From Sulfurovum sp. (GTDB taxonomy: Bacteria > Campylobacterota > Campylobacteria > Campylobacterales > Sulfurovaceae): a DNA stretch of 5,238 nucleotides. The notes under the pieces are model-generated. The model saw nothing but the letters and a program-made list of their open reading frames with translations, ran no database searches and was not told the DNA's origin. The stretch spans positions 1 through 5,238 of the forward strand of contig JALSSQ010000026.1 of the NCBI GenBank assembly GCA_026984165.1, read 5' to 3'. The stretch's first letter is position 1. Every line of letters begins with the position of its first letter. Both the position numbers and the translations under genes were made by a program. Shown piece by piece: positions 1 to 4,406 of the stretch.

Positions 1-22
1 TAGAGTGGTAGACTTGTGACAT
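1..22 (-). CDS. Start of a transposase gene, partial (IS481-like)
   Basis: Only the first seven codons are inside the window. They read MSQVYHS, and the eighth codon begins with A. An AAGGA Shine-Dalgarno sequence (plus-strand 31-35) lies 8 nt before the ATG, which supports a genuine start. The opening resembles the N-terminus of IS481-family DDE transposases as I remember it (M-G/S-Q-V-hydrophobic-H-x-N/S). The DDE catalytic domain that would confirm this lies outside the window. The gene would start about 100 nt inside the putative IS end, a normal distance. Seven residues are a weak basis for the family, but a minus-strand gene start here is well supported by the ribosome binding site. Confidence 0.5.
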
Positions 23-123
23 ATTTTAAATCCTTATTTGGTTGTAAAGATTTTACTATTATGCTGCTAAGCTATCACTTTTACTTCTTGAACTCGGCGA
101 CCATAACGTGGTGAAACTGGACA
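1..123 (-). mobile_element. End of an insertion sequence, probably IS481-like
   Basis: This stretch looks like the left end of an IS that continues outside the window. Read on the minus strand, it begins at 123 with TGTCCAGTTTCACC, and a TGT tip is common for IS481 and related IS3-type elements. About 100 nt further in there is a strong ribosome binding site and an ATG opening a reading frame that exits the window. No other gene fits here; the plus-strand frames are closed by stops or look non-coding. The outer boundary at 123/124 is inferred from the TGT tip and from the coding-looking sequence that begins immediately after it. The other end, and so any target duplication, cannot be seen. 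The family assignment rests mainly on the first transposase residues and is tentative. Confidence 0.5.
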
Positions 124-324
124 AGTAACAATAGAAGATTGTACGAGAATTACATTTTTGGAGATGAGTTTAAAAAGATACAGTTCAATACAATCAAAAG
201 AGCAAGAGCCTTTGCTAAATTCAACTTTTATCTAAGCGGAGGTATCTATGAGTCTCCTTCGCGCAAGGAGATGCTAAAAAGATGCGATCCTGAGATTAAA
301 GCACTCTTGAAGGATTTGAAATGA
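124..324 (+). pseudogene. 3' remnant of an unrecognised gene cut by the IS
   Basis: The frame is open from the IS junction at 124 to the TGA at 322-324, giving about 66 residues. The only candidate starts are a TTG at 139 without a good Shine-Dalgarno and a late ATG at 163, so I read this as the C-terminal part of a longer gene whose 5' part was removed or separated by the IS. The peptide is basic and soluble-looking, with no signal or membrane segment. It contains the segments FNTIKRARAFAKFNFYLSGG and ESPSRKEMLKRCDPEIKALL. The composition looks like real protein rather than random AT-rich translation, but I do not recognise the family. Its stop overlaps the start of the next gene (ATGA), so the two were probably one translationally coupled operon. 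It could alternatively be a small intact gene using TTG. Confidence 0.5.
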
Positions 325-515
325 GACTTTTGATCGGTCTTTTATTTGTTTTTTCGATATTGCAAGCAGAAGGCATAGAAATACACGAGATAGACGAATA
401 TAAAAGCGATATCTACTATGGAAACGGGATAATGACGACATATGATGAAGCCAAAACTTCTCTTGATGAAACCCTTGCTCGTTCCCACTGTCCTCAGTGG
501 GAATGCATAGTCTAG
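321..515 (+). pseudogene. Truncated secreted protein gene, C-terminus supplied by a repeat
   Basis: The start is clear: AAGGA at 310-314 lies 6 nt before the ATG at 321, which overlaps the preceding stop as ATGA. Residues 1-16 (MRLLIGLLFVFSILQA) form a Sec signal peptide with probable cleavage after QA or AEG. The mature part begins IEIHEIDEYKSDIYYGNG and continues into an acidic helix-like stretch. The DIYYxNG motif recalls the start of much longer exported proteins seen in Sulfurimonas/Sulfurovum-type genomes; this is memory, not a search. From about residue 51 the frame runs into a palindromic element, which encodes the last residues (ARSHCPQWECIV) and the stop. The 64-residue product is therefore most likely a broken gene, since no continuation is visible after the element. 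It may still be expressed as a short exported peptide. Confidence 0.55.
482..503. repeat. Left hairpin of the palindromic element
   Basis: A perfect 9-bp stem, TTCCCACTG with CAGTGGGAA, closes on the 4-nt loop TCCT. It can be extended by one G-T pair and one C-G pair to 480-505. No T-run follows on either strand, so it is not a classical intrinsic terminator, although such a stable stem could still stabilise or attenuate a transcript. It lies inside the reading frame of the truncated secreted-protein gene. Confidence 0.75.
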
Positions 516-562
516 CCATAAAATACAATAAAACTCAAACACATAAATAACAATCTGACACT

Positions 563-586
563 GTTCCACCACGGGAGTGGAGGAAC
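563..586. repeat. Right hairpin of the palindromic element
   Basis: The stem is GTTCC plus CCAC paired with GTGG plus GGAAC, interrupted by one A-A mismatch (568 and 581), with the 4-nt loop GGGA. It is GC-rich against a very AT-rich background. It is followed by CAAGGGTT rather than a T-run. It is the inverted and diverged counterpart of the hairpin at 482-503. Confidence 0.7.
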
Positions 587-617
587 AAGGGTTCAATTAT
601 CTTTAAATAAATTTCGC

Positions 618-623
618 TAAAAT
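618..623 (+). promoter_or_regulatory. Candidate -10 box for rpmE
   Basis: TAAAAT within TTCGCTAAAATACC resembles the sigma-70 -10 boxes of Campylobacterota, which often lack a clear -35 and instead have AT-rich upstream DNA, as seen here at 594-612. Transcription would begin near 630, giving a leader of about 113 nt before rpmE. It lies just downstream of the palindromic element, so the rpmE promoter appears intact. The call is based on the motif only. Confidence 0.5.
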
Positions 624-697
624 ACCACTCTTCATTGTCTCGCCAAAGAGCGTTGCAATACCCCTTGTTTTTAAATGAGGAAGAGTCAAAGACTAGA

Positions 698-714
698 ACA
701 GATTAGTTATCTGT
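698..714 (+). other. Small hairpin in the rpmE leader
   Basis: A perfect 6-bp stem ACAGAT/ATCTGT (698-703, 709-714) closes on the 5-nt loop TAGTT. It sits 29 nt upstream of the rpmE ATG and 19 nt upstream of its ribosome binding site, inside the presumed leader transcript. bL31 is known to control its own mRNA leader in E. coli, so a structured leader here could have a similar role. The stem is short and AU-containing and may be chance. Confidence 0.3.
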
Positions 715-733
715 CACCAAATAAACTTTTTAT

Positions 734-738
734 AGGAA
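734..738 (+). promoter_or_regulatory. Ribosome binding site that fixes the rpmE start
   Basis: AGGAA lies 5 nt before the ATG at 744. It decides the start in favour of 744 over the in-frame ATG at 675, which would add 23 residues not found in bL31 proteins. Choosing 744 gives the canonical MRKDIHP opening. Confidence 0.85.
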
Positions 739-743
739 ATACA

Positions 744-944
744 ATGAGAAAAGATATACATCCAGATTACGTTGAATGTGCAGTCAAATGTGCTTGTGGA
801 AACGAGTTTAAAACAAAATCAAACAAGCCAGAGATGAGTATTGATATTTGTAATGCATGCCACCCTTTCTTTACGGGTTCAGAGAAAATTGTAGATGCTG
901 CTGGTAGAGTTGAGAAATTTAAAAGCAAATATAAATTGTCGTAA
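744..944 (+). CDS. rpmE: 50S ribosomal protein bL31, zinc-binding form
   Basis: This gene encodes bL31, a 66-residue component of the large subunit that sits at the subunit interface near the central protuberance and bridges to the head of the 30S. The N-terminus MRKDIHPDY matches the family signature. Four cysteines, C16, C18, C36 and C39 (CAC...CNAC), form the CxC/CxxC zinc site, so this is the zinc-containing C+ paralogue rather than the zinc-free form expressed in zinc starvation. The signature HPFFTG follows at residues 40-45, then GRVEKF at 54-59. There is one additional cysteine at C12. Length is normal. The ATG at 744 is set by AGGAA at 734-738. rsmI follows after 48 bp filled by two palindromes. 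Co-localisation with rRNA methyltransferase genes is a recurring arrangement in Campylobacterota. Confidence 0.97.
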   Translation: MRKDIHPDYVECAVKCACGNEFKTKSNKPEMSIDICNACHPFFTGSEKIVDAAGRVEKFKSKYKLS

Positions 945-956
945 GGCAATTTATAT
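929..956 (+). other. Hairpin spanning the rpmE stop codon
   Basis: A perfect 10-bp inverted repeat, ATATAAATTG (929-938) and CAATTTATAT (947-956), encloses the 8-nt loop TCGTAAGG, which contains the rpmE TAA stop (942-944). The stem is AT-rich and lacks a following T-run, so it is a poor terminator. It could cap the rpmE portion of a longer transcript or impede ribosomes near termination. The last codons of bL31 form half of the stem. Confidence 0.5.
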
Positions 957-959
957 CTT

Positions 960-984
960 GGGCAGATATGGAATCTGCCCCTAC
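960..984 (-). repeat. REP-like palindrome with GTAG head
   Basis: A perfect 8-bp stem GGGCAGAT/ATCTGCCC (960-967, 973-980) closes on the 5-nt loop ATGGA. On the minus strand it is preceded directly by GTAG (984-981), the GTRG-type head typical of REP sequences recognised by REP-associated tyrosine transposases. It is GC-rich in AT-rich surroundings, and no T-run follows on either strand. It ends 8 nt before the rsmI start and occupies the region where a Shine-Dalgarno sequence would be expected. It may be an inserted dispersed repeat; copies elsewhere in the genome would prove this. Confidence 0.55.
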
Positions 985-992
985 AAAAATTT

Positions 993-1805
993 ATGATTAC
1001 CTTTATCCCCACTCCTATCGGAAACCCCCAAGACATTACCATTCGTGCCATGAAGCTTTTTGAAAAAGCCTCACTTTTTTTATGTGAAGATACACGTCAG
1101 ACCAAACGGCTTTTACGTCTGCTTGAAGAGCGATTTGCTATGACGTATCCTGATGCAGCATTTTACTCGTTTAATGAGCACAATGGGCAAGAACGCTTAG
1201 ATGAATTGGGAGAGTTTTTTTCAGATAAAGAAGTTGTTTATGTCAGCGATGCAGGGATGCCTGTCATCTCTGACCCAGGGCAATTACTCGTAGCGTATGC
1301 ACAAGAACATGGACTCAAGTATGATGTCCTCCCTGGTGCTTCAGCCGTGACTACTGCCTATGCTGCTTCAGGTTTCAAAGAGGGTCAGTTTTTGTTTTAT
1401 GCTTTTTTGCCTCACAAGGGTAAAGAGCGTGCATCTGCACTGAGTGAAGCGATGAACAATGGTTACAATACCGTACTTTATGAGTCTCCACACCGTTTAG
1501 AGAAACTTTTGGACGAGATAGAGGCATGTGATGCACAAAGAGAACTTTTTTTAGCCAAGGAGATAAGTAAAAAGTATCAAAATTACTACAGAGGCACAGC
1601 CAAATCTCTCAATGCACAGCTCAAAGAATTGACCATAAGAGGTGAATGGGTCGTCATAATAAAAGCAAAAAAAGAGTCTGAACGAAGTCTCTCTTTTTCA
1701 GAAATTTTACAGCTGGATTTACCTCCTAAGACGAAAGCAAAACTCTTAGCAAGTGTAAGCGAGAGGTCGGTTAAAGAGTGGTATCAGGCGTTAATTAAAA
1801 ATTAA
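993..1805 (+). CDS. rsmI: 16S rRNA (cytidine(1402)-2'-O)-methyltransferase RsmI
   Basis: RsmI uses S-adenosylmethionine to methylate the ribose of C1402 in the decoding centre of 16S rRNA, with RsmH adding the base methyl. The 270-residue protein has the tetrapyrrole-methylase fold and family motifs: PTPIGN at 6-11, LCEDTRQTKRLL at 30-41, the SAM-site loop VSDAGMPVISDPG at 84-96, LPGASAVTTA at 113-122, YAFLPHKGKER at 136-146, YESPHRL at 163-169 and AKEISKKYQNYYRGT at 188-202. Length is usual. The ATG at 993 is required because PTPIGN follows within five residues. No Shine-Dalgarno is visible: the 12 bases before it (CTACAAAAATTT) are A-rich and a GC hairpin lies just upstream, so initiation may depend on the A-rich leader or on ribosomes from rpmE. 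The stop falls inside an AATTAAA tandem repeat. Confidence 0.96.
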   Translation: MITFIPTPIGNPQDITIRAMKLFEKASLFLCEDTRQTKRLLRLLEERFAMTYPDAAFYSFNEHNGQERLDELGEFFSDKEVVYVSDAGMPVISDPGQLLVAYAQEHGLKYDVLPGASAVTTAYAASGFKEGQFLFYAFLPHKGKERASALSEAMNNGYNTVLYESPHRLEKLLDEIEACDAQRELFLAKEISKKYQNYYRGTAKSLNAQLKELTIRGEWVVIIKAKKESERSLSFSEILQLDLPPKTKAKLLASVSERSVKEWYQALIKN

Positions 1806-1827
1806 AAATTAAAAATTAGAAATTAAT
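1793..1827 (+). repeat. AATTAAA heptamer tandem repeat (five units)
   Basis: Five consecutive 7-bp units occur: three perfect AATTAAA, then AATTAGA and AATTAAT. The first two units encode the end of RsmI (LIKN and the TAA at 1803-1805); the rest lie between rsmI and rlmB. Because the stop is in the second unit, changes in copy number would not alter RsmI but would change the spacing in front of the rlmB promoter-like box. Heptamers of this kind are known as variable repeats in some bacteria. Confidence 0.85.
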
Positions 1828-1854
1828 GCACGTAAATATCAAGTAAAAATTAGA

Positions 1855-1860
1855 TAAAAT
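1855..1860 (+). promoter_or_regulatory. Candidate -10 box for rlmB, giving a near-leaderless start
   Basis: TAAAAT in TTAGATAAAATCTATC is a good Campylobacterota-type -10 box with AT-rich upstream DNA. Its end is only 7 nt before the rlmB ATG at 1868, so the expected transcription start is at or immediately before the start codon. No Shine-Dalgarno sequence is present between the two. The box is also the centre of a small palindrome, TAGAT-AAA-ATCTA (1851-1863). If used, it would produce a leaderless mRNA for rlmB and the downstream genes. Confidence 0.45.
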
Positions 1861-1867
1861 CTATCTT

Positions 1868-2554
1868 ATGATTATATATGGAAAACAAGTCTGTTTACAT
1901 GCCTTGGTGCATCATCCAGAGAAGGTAAAAACGGTATATGTAGCGAAAAAAAATATCCTTCCAAAGGACTTGTTTCATGCATATCATGATAAAATAAAGT
2001 TTCTTGAAGAGAAGTGGGCGCAGTCTATGGCAAGAGGCGGCAATCATCAAGGCTTGCTTGTCGAGATGGAAGCGTACGAACAAAGTACACTGTCTCAAAT
2101 CAAAAAAAGCACCTTTATTGTTGTACTTGATGGTTTGACAGATGTAGGTAACATTGGTGCCATCGTGCGAACTGCTTATGCACTGGGTGTTGAAGCAGTG
2201 ATAGCTTCAGGTGTCAAACAACTGAACTTTGCTGCCATTGCACGCAGTAGTTCGGGTGCACTGCTCGATATGCCGTTTATGGTTGATGCAAATATTTTAG
2301 ACACCTTTAATGAACTTGGGCAACTTGGTTTTACATTTTACGGTGCATCAATGGATGGTGAAAAGGTGCAAGATATGACCTTTGCTTCAAAGCGTGTACT
2401 GGTTATGGGTAGTGAAGGAAAAGGGCTTTCTGGTAAAGTGAAAGCAAAGTTAAACCACATAGTCAGCATAGAGATGCAACATGCGTTTGATTCTCTCAAC
2501 GTTTCTGCTGCTGCAGCGATTTTAATACATAGGATGGGTTATGCAATTAGATGA
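1868..2554 (+). CDS. rlmB: SpoU/TrmH-family rRNA 2'-O-methyltransferase (RlmB-like)
   Basis: This is a SPOUT-class SAM-dependent RNA ribose methyltransferase. The closest functional model is RlmB, which makes Gm2251 in the peptidyl-transferase centre of 23S rRNA, but substrate identity cannot be read from sequence. An N-terminal substrate-binding domain (about 1-75, opening MIIYGKQ) precedes the knotted domain. Motif 1 is DVGNIGAIVRTA at 92-103 with N95 and R101; motif 2 is VMGSEGKGLS at 179-188 with E183; motif 3 is FDSLNVSAAAAILIHRM at 207-223 with S209 and N211. At 228 residues it is slightly shorter than the E. coli enzyme. There is no Shine-Dalgarno sequence, and a -10-like box lies 7 nt upstream. 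A run of eight A (1946-1953) falls early in the gene. Its end overlaps the next gene by 14 nt. Confidence 0.9.
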   Translation: MIIYGKQVCLHALVHHPEKVKTVYVAKKNILPKDLFHAYHDKIKFLEEKWAQSMARGGNHQGLLVEMEAYEQSTLSQIKKSTFIVVLDGLTDVGNIGAIVRTAYALGVEAVIASGVKQLNFAAIARSSSGALLDMPFMVDANILDTFNELGQLGFTFYGASMDGEKVQDMTFASKRVLVMGSEGKGLSGKVKAKLNHIVSIEMQHAFDSLNVSAAAAILIHRMGYAIR

Positions 2555-3170
2555 TATTTTAGAAGAACACAGTATAAAGGTCATTAGTCAAAAAACAAAG
2601 ATTTCAGAAGAGAATCTTGAAGCTTTGATTTCAGAAAATTTTGAATATATGGTCAAGGCCAAGGCATTAGGTTTTATTTCGATTCTTGAACGTGATTTTA
2701 ATATAGATTTATCCAAGCTTAAAACAAAAGCCCTAGAATACTATGAATCACATGATGCAGCACATCAAAGTATTGCTATTGGATTGCCTGTATCCGAAGA
2801 AAAAAAAGGACGTTCTAAATGGTTTTTGCTTGTAATGTTGGGACTTTTAGTCTATGTGTCATGGTATTTTTTTACACAGTTTGACAAAAAAACATTCACT
2901 ACATTGCTACCTTTTTCTGAAGATAAAATTGAAGCACAAGCATCTATAGAATCTCACAAAAAAATGAATGAAGTAATGAAAGATGACAAGTTGAGTATTC
3001 ATAATACTTTTACCCATACGCAAACAGATGCAACAGGTGCACAAACAGATATTGTTGTAGCAAATATAGAACCAAATGCATCTAAAGAAGAGGTATTGCA
3101 AAAAGAAGTAGTTAAAATAGTAGAGAAATCTAATGTTATCGATAATGGTAAAACTAAAAGAAGAGAGTAA
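2541..3170 (+). CDS. Single-pass membrane protein with RodZ-like N-terminal domain
   Basis: Function is not established. The 209-residue product has a cytoplasmic N-terminal helical domain (about 8-70) whose pattern ISQKTKISEENLEALISENF followed by AKALGFISILERDF resembles the HTH_25-type domain of RodZ, the MreB-binding cell-shape protein, although the first helices are degenerate. A basic linker (EEKKGRSK, 86-93) precedes one transmembrane helix (about 94-112, WFLLVMLGLLVYVSWYFF), giving N-in/C-out topology. Residues 113-209 are polar, Thr/Glu/Lys-rich and probably disordered in the periplasm. RodZ proteins usually end in a folded DUF4115-like domain, which is not seen here, so the protein may be shortened. 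The ATG at 2541 has AGGA at 2531-2534 and overlaps rlmB by 14 nt; alaC starts 3 nt after the stop. Campylobacter has a membrane protein gene at the equivalent place (from memory). An A8 run lies at 2800-2807. Confidence 0.7.
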   Translation: MQLDDILEEHSIKVISQKTKISEENLEALISENFEYMVKAKALGFISILERDFNIDLSKLKTKALEYYESHDAAHQSIAIGLPVSEEKKGRSKWFLLVMLGLLVYVSWYFFTQFDKKTFTTLLPFSEDKIEAQASIESHKKMNEVMKDDKLSIHNTFTHTQTDATGAQTDIVVANIEPNASKEEVLQKEVVKIVEKSNVIDNGKTKRRE

Positions 3171-3173
3171 AAC

Positions 3174-4406
3174 ATGTTTGATGAAATTCAATTTGATAAA
3201 ATAAACAGACTTCCTGCGTATCTTTTTGCTGAAATTGGCGATTTGAAGATGAAGCTTAGACGAGAGGGGGTAGATATTATAGATTTTTCTATGGGGAATC
3301 CTGATGCTGCTACTCCACAACCTATTATAGATAAACTCTGTGAAACTGCGAAAAAACCTAAGACACATGGTTACAGTGCCAGTAAGGGTATTTATAAATT
3401 ACGTCTAGCGATGAGCAAGTGGTATAAGCGTAAGTATAATGCGGATCTTGATCCAGATACAGAAGTGGTAGCAACTATGGGCTCCAAAGAGGGGTATGTC
3501 CATTTGGTGCAGGCTATTACAAATCCTGGTGATGTGGCCATTGTACCTGATCCTACTTATCCTATACACTCTCAGGCATTCGTGCTTGCTGGTGGTAATG
3601 TGGAGAAGATGGAGCTTAAATTTGATGAAGAGACATTTGCAGTAGATGAAGATAAGTTTTTAGAAGATGTCAATGATGCGCTGATAAACTCCATACCAAA
3701 ACCTAAATTTTTGGTAGTCAATTTTCCACACAATCCGACAACAGCTACAGTGACACCTCAGTTTTATGAAAGACTTGTTGCATTGGCTAAAGAGCAACGT
3801 TTTTATATCATCTCCGATATTGCCTATGCTGATATTACGTTTGATGGATACAAAACACCATCTATTATGGAAGTAGAGGGGGCAAAAGATGTGGCAGTTG
3901 AGTCTTATACACTTTCAAAAAGTTACAATATGGCAGGCTGGAGAGTAGGGTTTATTGTAGGGAACAAAAAACTTATCGGTGCACTACAGCGTATTAAATC
4001 ATGGCTTGATTATGGGATGTTCACGCCTATTCAAGTCGCAGCTACAGTCGCATTGGATGAACATCATTATGTACCTGATGAACAGATTATTCCTCGTTAT
4101 ACAAAACGTCGTGATGTGATGCTAGAGGCCTTTGCCAATGCAGGATGGAAGATGGGCAAACCCAATGCTTCTATGTTTATATGGGGGAAAATCCCTGAAG
4201 TTGCACGCGATATGGGTAGTATGGAGTTCTCAAAACAACTACTACTTAAAGCCGGCGTAGCAGTAAGTCCTGGGATAGGGTTTGGAAAATATGGTGATGC
4301 GTATGTACGTATCGCACTGATTGAAAATGAAAAACGTATCCGTCAAGCAGCAAAAAATATTAAAAAGTTTTTAAGAGAGCTTGAAGAGGAAAAAAAGAAT
4401 GGTTAA
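3174..4406 (+). CDS. alaC: PLP-dependent class I aminotransferase, AlaC-like
   Basis: The 410-residue protein is a fold-type I aminotransferase that matches E. coli AlaC (glutamate-pyruvate transaminase) along its length as I recall that sequence: NRLPAYLF near 11, DIIDFSMGNPDAATP at 34-48, HGYSASKGI at 65-73, TMGSKEG at 101-107, VPDPTYPIH at 124-132, SDIAYAD at 214-220, TLSKSYNMAGWRVGF at 246-260 and VSPGIGFGKYGD at 364-375. K249 is the Schiff-base lysine, N187 (in FPHNPT), D215 and Y218 contact the cofactor, R257 binds phosphate and R379 binds the substrate carboxylate. It probably makes alanine from pyruvate and glutamate in the cytoplasm. Related enzymes use aspartate or LL-diaminopimelate, and its position directly before hom (8-nt overlap) leaves an aspartate-family role open. 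The start lies 3 nt after the upstream stop, with AGAGAG-type purines before it. Confidence 0.9.
   Translation: MFDEIQFDKINRLPAYLFAEIGDLKMKLRREGVDIIDFSMGNPDAATPQPIIDKLCETAKKPKTHGYSASKGIYKLRLAMSKWYKRKYNADLDPDTEVVATMGSKEGYVHLVQAITNPGDVAIVPDPTYPIHSQAFVLAGGNVEKMELKFDEETFAVDEDKFLEDVNDALINSIPKPKFLVVNFPHNPTTATVTPQFYERLVALAKEQRFYIISDIAYADITFDGYKTPSIMEVEGAKDVAVESYTLSKSYNMAGWRVGFIVGNKKLIGALQRIKSWLDYGMFTPIQVAATVALDEHHYVPDEQIIPRYTKRRDVMLEAFANAGWKMGKPNASMFIWGKIPEVARDMGSMEFSKQLLLKAGVAVSPGIGFGKYGDAYVRIALIENEKRIRQAAKNIKKFLRELEEEKKNG

Larger units (their letters stand above)
470..593. repeat. 124-bp palindromic element (paired REP / MITE-like)
   Basis: The element is bounded by a perfect 8-bp inverted repeat, AACCCTTG (470-477) and CAAGGGTT (586-593). 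It holds two hairpins. The left has a perfect 9-bp stem TTCCCACTG/CAGTGGGAA (482-490, 495-503) with loop TCCT. The right has GTTCC-A-CCAC/GTGG-A-GGAAC (563-572, 577-586) with loop GGGA and a single A-A mismatch. Reverse-complementing the right hairpin gives loop TCCC and the same CCCTTG lead-in, so the two halves appear to be diverged inverted copies, as in BIME-type REP pairs. The left core CTCGTTCCCAC...GTGGGAATGCAT resembles dispersed repeats I know from many proteobacteria, often linked with REP-associated tyrosine transposases (RAYT). No such transposase lies in the window, so mobilisation would be in trans. Confidence 0.7.

Noticed and set aside
63..237. Minus-strand open frame ending VTCPVSPRYGRRVQEVKVIA
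   Set aside because: It has no convincing start, runs antisense to the better-composed plus-strand remnant and crosses the putative IS boundary; the end looks like translated IS terminal sequence.
482..503. Intrinsic terminator
   Set aside because: The stem is strong, but no T-run follows on either strand; the same holds for the hairpins at 563-586 and 960-980.
519..524. A -10-like TAAAAT inside the palindromic element, possibly an outward promoter
   Set aside because: It is a single short match in AT-rich DNA, with the better box at 618-623 much nearer to rpmE; not enough to call.
274..596. Minus-strand open frames of 84 codons each
   Set aside because: They have no ribosome binding site and low-quality composition, and they overlap the plus-strand gene with a signal peptide and the palindromic element.
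675..743. N-terminal extension of bL31 from the in-frame ATG at 675
   Set aside because: It would add 23 residues absent from the family, whereas the ATG at 744 has AGGAA 5 nt upstream and gives the canonical MRKDIHP opening.
1793..1827. CRISPR-like repeat array
   Set aside because: The units are 7 bp and contiguous, without spacers; it is a simple tandem repeat.
2907..3368. Minus-strand open frame of about 150 codons
   Set aside because: It lies antisense across the junction of two well-supported plus-strand genes, and its Phe/Ile/Tyr-rich composition is typical of reverse reading of AT-rich coding DNA.
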